Part shown: piece by piece, positions 38,961 to 46,428 of the stretch
How positions within the stretch are numbered: position 1 is the first letter of the stretch
Layout of the letters: every line of letters starts with the position of its first letter
Assembly: GCF_013041805.1 (NCBI RefSeq)
Contig: NZ_JABDRI010000015.1
Location: forward strand, 1-64,000
DNA from: Lutibacter sp.
GTDB taxonomy: Bacteria > Bacteroidota > Bacteroidia > Flavobacteriales > Flavobacteriaceae
Direction of reading: 5' to 3'
DNA: 64,000 nt
Program-made: the position numbers and the translations under genes
Notes under the pieces: model-generated
What the model was told of the DNA's origin: nothing
The model's database searches: none
The model's input: only the letters and a program-made list of their open reading frames with translations

Positions 38961-39332
38961 CTATTTAATAAATTCTATAGTGAAAGGATACGTATAATAT
39001 TCGCCACTATTTGCTTTCATGCTTGCTAAAATAATAAGTGCAATTTTTAATAATATTGCAGGTATTATTCCTATAATAATTGCAATAATACCAAGTCCTA
39101 AAGTGAATATTGCTATAGGAACAAATAAGATTGCTAATAAAAATCCGTATACGATTAAACTAAGCTGGAAATTCACAGCAGATTTTCCGTGAGTATCTAT
39201 ATAAGCGCTTTCATTTTTTTTAGCAGTCCAAAGAACTAATGGAGCGATAATGTTTCCAAAGGGGAAAAACCACCCCGCAAAACCGCTTAAGTGTGTAATT
39301 GAGCTGTAGTTTTTATCGTTTTGTGTGATCAT
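38961..39332 (-). CDS. DUF4870 domain membrane protein
   Basis: This 123-residue protein has three hydrophobic segments, the motif ITHLSGFAGWFFPFGNIIAP, and the ending ANSGEYYTYPFTIEFIK of the DUF4870 family, which is of unknown function. The start is the ATG at 39332, because the upstream frame start at 39395 would lie before the promoter. It heads the DUF4870-padR-pspC unit. Confidence 0.88.
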   Translation of the reverse strand: MITQNDKNYSSITHLSGFAGWFFPFGNIIAPLVLWTAKKNESAYIDTHGKSAVNFQLSLIVYGFLLAILFVPIAIFTLGLGIIAIIIGIIPAILLKIALIILASMKANSGEYYTYPFTIEFIK

Positions 39333-39360
39333 AATTAAAAGTATATAGTAATTTCTTATG

Positions 39361-39392
39361 CAAATATATAAATAATAAACAGTAGTATGCAA
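39361..39392 (-). promoter_or_regulatory. Promoter of the DUF4870-padR-pspC unit
   Basis: On the minus strand TTG (39392-39390), a 21-base spacer and TATATTTG (39368-39361) match the phylum consensus. The DUF4870 ATG is 29 bases downstream. No obvious palindrome for PadR was seen within it. Confidence 0.65.
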
Positions 39393-39489
39393 CACATAGT
39401 ACCTTAATTTAACATTTATTTAACAAATAAACATTTTTTAACGCTCATTTATTTTGAGTAACTTGACCTCAAAATAATAAAGATTTTAT

Positions 39490-39954
39490 ATGGAGGTGAC
39501 TGTAAAAAATATGAATAAGTTTTTGATGTTTAAATTGCCATCAGCGTTTTTATGCGGTGTAAAACTAAAAGAGCTTGATGATACTAAATCTGTGGTTAAA
39601 GTGAAGCATAGGTGGATCAATCAGAATCCATTTAATTCCATGTATTTTGCGGTACAATCAATGGCTGCAGAACTTACAACAGGAGCCATTGTTATAAAAA
39701 AAATTAAGGAAAGTGGTCAACGCGTTTCAATGCTAGTAACAAACCACAACGGGACATTTACTAAAAAAGCTGTAGGTTTAATAACCTTTACTTGTAACGA
39801 TGGTAGTTTAATTGATGATGCTTTGAAAAGAACTATTAAAACGGGAGAAGGTCAAACAATTCTTATGAAATCTATTGGTGTTAATGAAAATGGAGAACAG
39901 GTTTCTGCTTATGAATTTGAATGGAGTATAAAATTAAAAACAGGTAAAAAATAA
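39490..39954 (+). CDS. DUF4442 domain protein (hotdog-fold thioesterase-like)
   Basis: This 154-residue protein matches the DUF4442 hotdog family, related to PaaI-type acyl-CoA thioesterases. Characteristic segments are NPFNSMYFAVQSMAAELTTG and MLVTNHNGTFTKKAVG. The N-terminal ATG at 39490 gives MEVTVKNMNKF, and the internal ATG seven codons later is an equally good start. It lies 12 bases before the AIM24-family gene and shares its operon. The substrate is unknown. Confidence 0.82.
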   Translation: MEVTVKNMNKFLMFKLPSAFLCGVKLKELDDTKSVVKVKHRWINQNPFNSMYFAVQSMAAELTTGAIVIKKIKESGQRVSMLVTNHNGTFTKKAVGLITFTCNDGSLIDDALKRTIKTGEGQTILMKSIGVNENGEQVSAYEFEWSIKLKTGKK

Positions 39955-39966
39955 AAAATTTAAACT

Positions 39967-40767
39967 ATGAATGCACACGAAATTGATTACGAAATAATAG
40001 GGGAAGAAATGCAATTTATCGAAATTGAATTAGATCCTCAAGAAGGCGTTGTTGCCGAATCTGGTAGTTTTATGATGATGCATGAGGGAATACAAATGGA
40101 AACTATTTTTGGAGATGGTTCTAACCAAGATGAAGGTATTTTAGGGAAACTCTTTTCAGCAGGGAAAAGATTATTAACAGGAGAGAGCTTATTTATGACT
40201 GTTTTTTCAAACGTTGGAAGCGGTAAAAAAAAGGTTTCATTTGCAGCTCCATACCCAGGTCAAATTTTTCCAATTGATTTAAGTGAAATGGGAGGTAAGT
40301 TTATTTGCCAAAAAGATGCATTTTTATGCGCAGCTAAAGGAGTTTCGGTAGGAATTGAGTTCTCAAAAAAATTGGGTAGAGGTTTATTTGGTGGTGAAGG
40401 TTTTATTATGCAAAAATTAGAAGGAGATGGAATGGCGTTTGTTCACGCAGGAGGTAACATGTCTAAAAAAGAATTAAAAGCAGGTGAAGTTTTAAAAGTT
40501 GATACTGGTTGTGTTGTTGGGTTTACCAAGGATGTTAATTATGATATTGAATTTGTTGGGGGAATTAAAAACACCGTGTTTGGAGGTGAAGGTTTGTTTT
40601 TTGCTACATTAAAAGGGCCCGGGACAGTTTACGTACAATCTTTACCGTTTAGTCGATTAGCAGGAAGAGTTTTAGCATTAGCTCCTAAAACAGGAAATAA
40701 AACAAGAGGAGAAGGTAGTATACTTGGTGGAATAGGAGACTTAATAGATGGTGATAACAGAATTTAG
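39967..40767 (+). CDS. TIGR00266/AIM24 family protein
   Basis: This 266-residue protein has the AIM24 beta-roll fold signs: VVAESGSFMMMHEGIQMET, glycine-rich turns (GRGLFGGEGFIMQKLEGDG) and PGTVYVQSLPFSRLAGRV. Its length is normal for the TIGR00266 family. The family is named after a yeast mitochondrial protein, but its bacterial role is not known. It ends with TAG and is followed by a bidirectional terminator. Confidence 0.9.
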   Translation: MNAHEIDYEIIGEEMQFIEIELDPQEGVVAESGSFMMMHEGIQMETIFGDGSNQDEGILGKLFSAGKRLLTGESLFMTVFSNVGSGKKKVSFAAPYPGQIFPIDLSEMGGKFICQKDAFLCAAKGVSVGIEFSKKLGRGLFGGEGFIMQKLEGDGMAFVHAGGNMSKKELKAGEVLKVDTGCVVGFTKDVNYDIEFVGGIKNTVFGGEGLFFATLKGPGTVYVQSLPFSRLAGRVLALAPKTGNKTRGEGSILGGIGDLIDGDNRI

Positions 40768-40771
40768 TAAT

Positions 40772-40803
40772 AAAAAAAACCGGATTTAATCCGGTTTTTT
40801 TTA
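40772..40803. terminator. Bidirectional terminator between convergent genes
   Basis: ACCGGAT/ATCCGGT with a 3-base loop is flanked by an A tract on the left and a T tract on the right. It can serve the AIM24 gene and the convergent gene that ends at 40804. Confidence 0.88.
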
Positions 40804-41439
40804 TTATTCTAAAGTAGCCAATTCTTTATAGTTTTTATTTAATTTTTTTAATAGAATACCATAAATAATTCGGTAATATATCCATAAGAAAAGAATTATT
40901 ATTACAAGGCCAATAACTTGGCTAATCAATAAAATATTAAATAATTTATCACCTCCAATATCTAAGTTTTTAGGATTAAAAACTTGCATTAAAAGTTCTT
41001 CATCAGAAAACATCATAAAATTGATAATGAAAGATAAAATAATAGTAGCTATAATGTTATAATAAACGTAATAATTAACAGTTCTTCTAGTTCTTATAAT
41101 TTTCTTCATTAATAAGTTTGTACTGTCTATAACACAAATGGAATTGTAATTTTTATAAAATAAATAAATAAAACCAATCACAACAGCATAATGAATCACA
41201 TATGATATAGATAGTACAGTTTTTAAATGTAACTTTTCATAAATTTCAAAATAACTATCAGGAATTAATAAATTAATTACATTCCAAAATATTAATTCAG
41301 CAATGCAAATTATAAATATCCACTTTACAACAGAAGACGATTTTTTATGAACTATCGTATAAATTTCTTCATATGATAATTTTGGATAATCAGCATCTTG
41401 CTTCTTCCAGTCTTTTTTCAGTAAATCTAATTCATCCAT
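40804..41439 (-). CDS. Membrane protein paired with a sigma factor, possible anti-sigma factor
   Basis: This 211-residue protein starts with a cytosolic stretch (MDELDLLKKDWKKQDADYPK), followed by four hydrophobic segments (about 39-58, 78-95, 122-143 and 172-195). It lies 3 bases after a sigma-70 family gene on the same strand. In flavobacteria such sigma-membrane protein pairs usually act as sigma and anti-sigma. No zinc anti-sigma motif is visible. The function is inferred from position. Confidence 0.7.
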   Translation of the reverse strand: MDELDLLKKDWKKQDADYPKLSYEEIYTIVHKKSSSVVKWIFIICIAELIFWNVINLLIPDSYFEIYEKLHLKTVLSISYVIHYAVVIGFIYLFYKNYNSICVIDSTNLLMKKIIRTRRTVNYYVYYNIIATIILSFIINFMMFSDEELLMQVFNPKNLDIGGDKLFNILLISQVIGLVIIILFLWIYYRIIYGILLKKLNKNYKELATLE

Positions 41440-41442
41440 AGT

Positions 41443-41937
41443 TTACGGATTTAATATTGTTTTAAGTCGAGTTTTAATTCTGTTCATTTTCACTCTTGCA
41501 TTCACTTCTGAAATACCAATAGTTTCAGATATTTCTTTATAATTTTTATCTTCTAAGTATAAAAAAATTAATGCTTTATCAATATCTGATAATTGATGAA
41601 TTGCTTTATACATTAGTTTTAATTGTTCCTCTTCTGTATCATCATAACTAGTAGATTGAATTCTATGTAGTACTGTATCAAAATCTTGTGTTTTTATAGT
41701 TCTTTTAGATTTTCTATACAGTGTAATGGCAGTGTTTAGCCCAATTCTATACATCCAAGTACTTAGTTTAGAATCACCTCTAAATTTGGGATATGCTTTC
41801 CAAAGTTGAATGGTGATTTCTTGAAACAAATCATTATGAGCTTCTTGATTATTTGTGTAAATTCTACACACTTTGTGAATAATGTTCTGATTTTCTTGAA
41901 ATTCAGAAATAAATTTATGTTCAAGTTCTTTAGTCAC
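41443..41937 (-). CDS. Sigma-70 family RNA polymerase sigma factor, ECF type
   Basis: This 164-residue protein has region 2 (about 20-80; AHNDLFQEITIQLWKAYPKFRGDSKLSTW, split over two helices, with WMYRIGLNTAI) and region 4 (about 110-160; KEISETIGISEVNARVKMNRIKTRL). The short linker and lack of regions 1 and 3 mark an extracytoplasmic-function sigma factor. It is coupled to a downstream membrane protein gene by a 3-base gap. The signal is not known. Confidence 0.92.
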   Translation of the reverse strand: MTKELEHKFISEFQENQNIIHKVCRIYTNNQEAHNDLFQEITIQLWKAYPKFRGDSKLSTWMYRIGLNTAITLYRKSKRTIKTQDFDTVLHRIQSTSYDDTEEEQLKLMYKAIHQLSDIDKALIFLYLEDKNYKEISETIGISEVNARVKMNRIKTRLKTILNP

Positions 41938-42005
41938 AAGTTTTGTTTCGTTCTTTTAATAAGTATGTTTTGTTCTTGAAATGTTACAAATTCAAGATTA
42001 AAAAT

Positions 42006-42036
42006 AAAAAAAGCAACTCTATTGAGTTGCTTTTTT
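42006..42036 (-). terminator. Terminator after the DUF4369 gene
   Basis: AAAAAAGCAACTC/GAGTTGCTTTTTT with a 4-base loop lies 18 bases after the stop of the DUF4369 gene and before the sigma factor gene. This puts the two in different transcription units. Confidence 0.88.
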
Positions 42037-42053
42037 ATAGAAAATTCAATTAA

Positions 42054-42752
42054 TTAATTTTCAGTCTTTTTAATTTCACTAATAAATTTATTAAGCTCTA
42101 ATCCATATTTAGATTCTTTTACTTTCTTGGATAATGAGTTGTTTACCGTATCTAACAATTTAATATTTGCATAATATAACTCAGTTAATGCAATATAAGG
42201 AGCTACTTCATACTCTCCGTGATTTATTGCAAAATTTGTTGAGAAATAGTATTTTCTTCTAATTAGGCTTTTTTCATCATTTTCTAATTTTACAAGAAGT
42301 TCAGTATCACCAGCTTTTTGGGCTTCAAATTTCTCTTTAAGCAAATCTAATTGTTTTCCACTAAATTTTTGAACCATCGCTTTATGTTCCTCTAAAAGTT
42401 CTTGATTTTTAGATCCAGAAATTTTGGCTGATGTCGCAAATTTTTCAAGTTTAGAGGTAATATTTATTTCTTTTTTTTCACCAAAAAAAGTTATTTTTTG
42501 ATCTTCATTTTTGTCAAGTTGAACAAGATAAATTTCAGGGCTTTCAATATTATCAACTAATGTAAAACTATTTTCATTATTTAACATGACCGAATCAACC
42601 GAAACTAATAAAGTATCATTAAATTTTTGAAGATATACAGTTCCTTTTTTCAATCCATTAATAGTTCCATGGACTGTCATTGTTCCTTTTTTCTCATTTC
42701 CACATGAAATTAAAAGGCTGATAATAATAAAAGAGTAAATTATTTTTTTCAT
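42054..42752 (-). CDS. DUF4369 domain lipoprotein
   Basis: This 232-residue lipoprotein starts at the ATG at 42752 with a short signal (MKKIIYSFIIISLLISC, Cys17). A DUF4369 domain follows (about 22-115; VHGTINGLKKGTVYLQK). In this phylum DUF4369 often precedes a thioredoxin-like domain, but here the C-terminal half is a charged helical stretch (ELLVKLENDEKSLIRRKY) without a CxxC motif, so no thiol redox activity is expected. An in-frame ATG 42 bases upstream would bury the signal peptide and is rejected. Confidence 0.85.
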   Translation of the reverse strand: MKKIIYSFIIISLLISCGNEKKGTMTVHGTINGLKKGTVYLQKFNDTLLVSVDSVMLNNENSFTLVDNIESPEIYLVQLDKNEDQKITFFGEKKEINITSKLEKFATSAKISGSKNQELLEEHKAMVQKFSGKQLDLLKEKFEAQKAGDTELLVKLENDEKSLIRRKYYFSTNFAINHGEYEVAPYIALTELYYANIKLLDTVNNSLSKKVKESKYGLELNKFISEIKKTEN

Positions 42753-42800
42753 TTCTAAAATTTTAACCACGCAAATATCTAATTTAAATTTCATTTTTCA

Positions 42801-44108
42801 CTATAATTGTGGTGCAACAATTCGCATTAATTCTGCTGTTAGCATAGCTCCGTAAGTACCAACAACATAACCAAATACTGCAAGTAATACTCCAACAGTA
42901 GCTAAAGACGGATGGAAAGCAGCAGCAACAACCGGTGCAGAGGCAGCTCCACCAACATTTGCTTTACTACCAACTGCTAAAAAGAAATATGGAGCTCTTA
43001 TTAATTTAGCCATAATAATTAATAATAGTACGTGTATTATCATCCAAATTAGGCCTACAACTAGCAATCCTGGATTATCTAAAATTTTTGACAAATCCAT
43101 TTTCATACCTATAGAAGCTACTAAAATATAAATAAAAACACTACCTATTTTACTTGCTCCTGCTCCTTCATATTTTTTTAAGCTAGTAAAAGAAAGTATA
43201 ATTCCAAGAAAAGTTGCGATTGTAATCATCCAAAAGAATTGCGATCCAAATGATGACATTGCCGAAGTTTTATCTGCCACGGCTTCTACATTTTCAACTA
43301 AAAAAGATGAAATAGCATTGGCACCTAAATGTGAAATTCCTACAACTACGAATCCAATAGAAAGTATTACCATAAAATCTGATAAGGAAGGGTTTCTAAC
43401 ATTTTGGGAGGCATAATTAGATACCTTTTCTTTTAAAGTTTCAATAGCTGAAGTATCGGCTTTTAACCATTTATCAATTTTTTCAGATTTTCCTATTCCT
43501 AATAATAAAATAGCCATCCAAATATTTGCAACTACAATATCTACTATAACATAACTAGCATAGTTGGCAGTATTAAATTCGTAAATTTCTAACATTGCTG
43601 CTTGGTTGGCACCACCGCCAATCCAACTTCCGGCTAAGGTAGATAGACCTCTCCATACGGCATCAAATCCAGCACCGCCAACAGTTTCTGGAGATATAAT
43701 AGAAACCAACAGAATCGCTAACGGACCTCCAATAATAATACCTACGGTACCTGTTAAAAACATAATTAGTGCTTTTGGTCCTAAATTAAATACAGCTTTT
43801 AAGTCTATACTCAGCGTCATCAATACTAATGCAGCTGGTAACAGATATCTACTAGCAATGTAATATACTTGCGATCCATGTTCAGTAATTTCACCAGTAT
43901 CATTTACGGTTGTCCATTCTGGTGAAATAACGCCAAGAGTTGTAAATACAGCTGGCATCATATAGGCCATTAATAAAGCTGGTATATATTTATAAAATTT
44001 TTTCCAAGCACTATTTTCACTTGATGATGTGTAAAAAACAAATCCAAGTGTTAACATAAGTATTCCAAAGACAATTGTGTCTTGGGTAATTAAAGGTGTT
44101 GTATCCAT
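42801..44108 (-). CDS. DUF819 family membrane protein
   Basis: This 435-residue integral membrane protein has about 11 hydrophobic segments. The DUF819 motifs are present: YKYIPALLMAYMMPAVFTTLG, LAGSWIGGGANQAAM and GSKANVGGAASAPVVAAAF. The two glycine-rich boxes resemble inverted-repeat transporters of the glutamate:sodium symporter type, so it is probably a secondary carrier. The substrate is unknown. It is divergent from the S46 peptidase genes with a shared 98-base gap, so a link to peptide or amino-acid use is possible. Confidence 0.85.
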   Translation of the reverse strand: MDTTPLITQDTIVFGILMLTLGFVFYTSSSENSAWKKFYKYIPALLMAYMMPAVFTTLGVISPEWTTVNDTGEITEHGSQVYYIASRYLLPAALVLMTLSIDLKAVFNLGPKALIMFLTGTVGIIIGGPLAILLVSIISPETVGGAGFDAVWRGLSTLAGSWIGGGANQAAMLEIYEFNTANYASYVIVDIVVANIWMAILLLGIGKSEKIDKWLKADTSAIETLKEKVSNYASQNVRNPSLSDFMVILSIGFVVVGISHLGANAISSFLVENVEAVADKTSAMSSFGSQFFWMITIATFLGIILSFTSLKKYEGAGASKIGSVFIYILVASIGMKMDLSKILDNPGLLVVGLIWMIIHVLLLIIMAKLIRAPYFFLAVGSKANVGGAASAPVVAAAFHPSLATVGVLLAVFGYVVGTYGAMLTAELMRIVAPQL

Positions 44109-44180
44109 ATTATTTGAGTTTTGGCTAAAATACTATTTTTTTTAATGAATATTGAACTTATACATGTGAGAATGGTTAGT

Positions 44181-44188
44181 TATATTTG
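44181..44188 (+). promoter_or_regulatory. -7 element of the S46 peptidase pair
   Basis: TATATTTG matches TAnnTTTG exactly, 18 bases before the ATG at 44207. The nearest TTG upstream is at 26 bases, longer than usual. An in-frame TTG inside this element is not a credible start. Confidence 0.5.
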
Positions 44189-44206
44189 TGCATAAAATAT
44201 AAACAA

Positions 44207-46408
44207 ATGAAATATATAAAACTCTATTTTTTAGTAGCACTGTTAATCGTTTCGTGTAATACCGTGAAACAAACAACACAAGTTGTTGAAAATGAAGTCG
44301 CTATTGTTGATACTCGTGAAATTCAAGGAGGGATGTGGATTCCTTCATTATTGAAAGGAATGAACGAAAATGAAATGCAATTATTGGGAAGTAAAATGAC
44401 TGCTGAAGACATTTACTCGGTAAATAATTCAAGTTTAAAAGATGCCATTGTTCACTTTAATGGTGGATGTACATCAGAAATTATTTCGCCTAACGGATTG
44501 TTATTAACAAATCATCACTGTGGTTACGGTGTAATTCAATCTCACTCATCTGTTGAAAACGATTATTTAAAAGATGGTTTTTGGGCAATGAGTTATGACG
44601 AAGAATTGCCAAATGAAAATTTTTCTGTAACCTTTATTAAAAGAATTGATGATGTAACCTTAGCAGTTTTTGAAGGTGTAACTCCAGATATGGATGAAGC
44701 AGCTAAAATGAAACTAATTAATCAGAATATTCTAAAAGTTAGTAAAGCCGCACAAAAGGAAACTTGGCAAGATGCCAATGTAAAATCTTTCTATAATGGA
44801 AATCAGTACTTACTTTTTGTAACTGAAGAATTTAAAGATGTTCGTTTAGTTGGTGCTCCACCAACTTCTATAGGTAAATTTGGATCGGATACTGATAACT
44901 GGATGTGGCCTCGTCATACAGGCGATTTCTCAATGTTTAGAATCTATGCTGATGCAAATAATAAACCGGCAGCTTACTCTAAAGATAATGTTCCTTATAA
45001 ACCAGCACATCATTTACCGGTTTCATTGGATGGTGTTGAAGAAAACGACTTTACCTTAGTTTTTGGTTTCCCAGGAAGAACAAATGAATATTTACCAGCT
45101 GTTGGCGTTGATCAAATTGTAAATGTTTTAAACCCAGCAAAAATTGAAGTGAGAGAAAATGCATTAAAAATTGTTGACGGGTTTATGCGTAATGATACTG
45201 AGATTAAAATTAAATATGCATCTAAATACGCCTCAATAGCAAATTATTGGAAAAAGTGGATTGGTGAAAATCAAGGAATTGAAAAGTCAAATGCAATTCA
45301 AAAGAAGCGTGACTTAGAAACGGAGTTTTCTAAAATCGTTGAAGAGAAAGATTTGGTTGGGTACAAAACATTGTTATCAGATTTTGAGCGATTATACAAA
45401 GAAATTGAAAGCGTTTCTTTAGCCCGTGATTATTGGGTTGAAGTAGCTTATAGAAATGTTGAATTATTGAATATTACTTTTAGTGCATTTCAATTAGAGC
45501 AGGCTTTTTTAAGAGGAGGAGAACAAGCTTTTGAAAGTAGAAAAAAATCCCTTCTAAATAGTTTTAAAGGGAAATTTAAAAACTATAGTGCAAAAGTTGA
45601 TCAACCAGTATTTGAAAAATTAGTAAGTCTATATGCTGAAAAAGCTCCAAAAGAGTTTATGCCATCAAATATGATGAATGTAGACTTTAAAGCTTTATCA
45701 AACGATATTTATGCAAACTCTAAATTAACAAGTTTAGAAGGAGCAACTGAATTATTGAGTGGAACAGCTGATGAAGTAATTAAAAAGTTAAACGAAGATA
45801 AAGCTTATGTGTTTGGAAAAGAGTTGCATACAATTTTCTATGCGAAGCTTGAACCAAAATATCAAGAGTTAAATCTACAGTTAGCTGCAGTTCAGAAAAA
45901 ATATATGAAAGCGCTTATGGAAGTATTTCCAAACAAACGATTTTTTCCAGATGCAAATAGTACGTTACGTGTAACTTACGGACAAGTAAAAGGTTACGCT
46001 CCAAAGGATGGAATGCGTTATGCAAATACTACTTATTTGAAAGGTGTAATTGAAAAATTTGTGCCAGGAGATTATGAATTTGATGTTCCTAAGAAACTAG
46101 TAGAATTATACAATGCCAAAGATTTTGGTCAATATGGAGATAATGGAAAAATGCCAGTATGTTTTATTGGTACTAATCACACAACAGGAGGTAATTCTGG
46201 TAGTCCTGCAATTGATGCCCACGGAAATTTAATTGGATTAAATTTTGACAGAGTTTGGGAAGGAACTATGAGTGATATGAATTATGACCCAGATATTTGT
46301 AGAAATATTATGGTTGATGTTCGTTATGTGCTATTTATAATTGATAAATATGCTGGTGCGCAAAATTTAATTAATGAAATGACTTTAGTACATTCAAAAA
46401 AGAAATAA
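44207..46408 (+). CDS. S46 family dipeptidyl-peptidase, DPP11-like, lipoprotein
   Basis: This 733-residue serine exopeptidase removes dipeptides from peptide N-termini. From the ATG at 44207 it has a lipoprotein signal (Cys17 in LLIVSC). The catalytic triad lies in TNHHCG (101-106), SDTDNWMWPRHTGDF and GGNSGSP with Ser664. Residue 682, 18 positions after the Ser, is Arg. In Porphyromonas gingivalis DPP11 the Arg at this position gives specificity for Asp/Glu at P1, so this copy probably cleaves after acidic residues. A close paralog follows after 20 bases. Confidence 0.92.
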   Translation: MKYIKLYFLVALLIVSCNTVKQTTQVVENEVAIVDTREIQGGMWIPSLLKGMNENEMQLLGSKMTAEDIYSVNNSSLKDAIVHFNGGCTSEIISPNGLLLTNHHCGYGVIQSHSSVENDYLKDGFWAMSYDEELPNENFSVTFIKRIDDVTLAVFEGVTPDMDEAAKMKLINQNILKVSKAAQKETWQDANVKSFYNGNQYLLFVTEEFKDVRLVGAPPTSIGKFGSDTDNWMWPRHTGDFSMFRIYADANNKPAAYSKDNVPYKPAHHLPVSLDGVEENDFTLVFGFPGRTNEYLPAVGVDQIVNVLNPAKIEVRENALKIVDGFMRNDTEIKIKYASKYASIANYWKKWIGENQGIEKSNAIQKKRDLETEFSKIVEEKDLVGYKTLLSDFERLYKEIESVSLARDYWVEVAYRNVELLNITFSAFQLEQAFLRGGEQAFESRKKSLLNSFKGKFKNYSAKVDQPVFEKLVSLYAEKAPKEFMPSNMMNVDFKALSNDIYANSKLTSLEGATELLSGTADEVIKKLNEDKAYVFGKELHTIFYAKLEPKYQELNLQLAAVQKKYMKALMEVFPNKRFFPDANSTLRVTYGQVKGYAPKDGMRYANTTYLKGVIEKFVPGDYEFDVPKKLVELYNAKDFGQYGDNGKMPVCFIGTNHTTGGNSGSPAIDAHGNLIGLNFDRVWEGTMSDMNYDPDICRNIMVDVRYVLFIIDKYAGAQNLINEMTLVHSKKK

Positions 46409-46428
46409 TATAATTAAACAATAATAAT

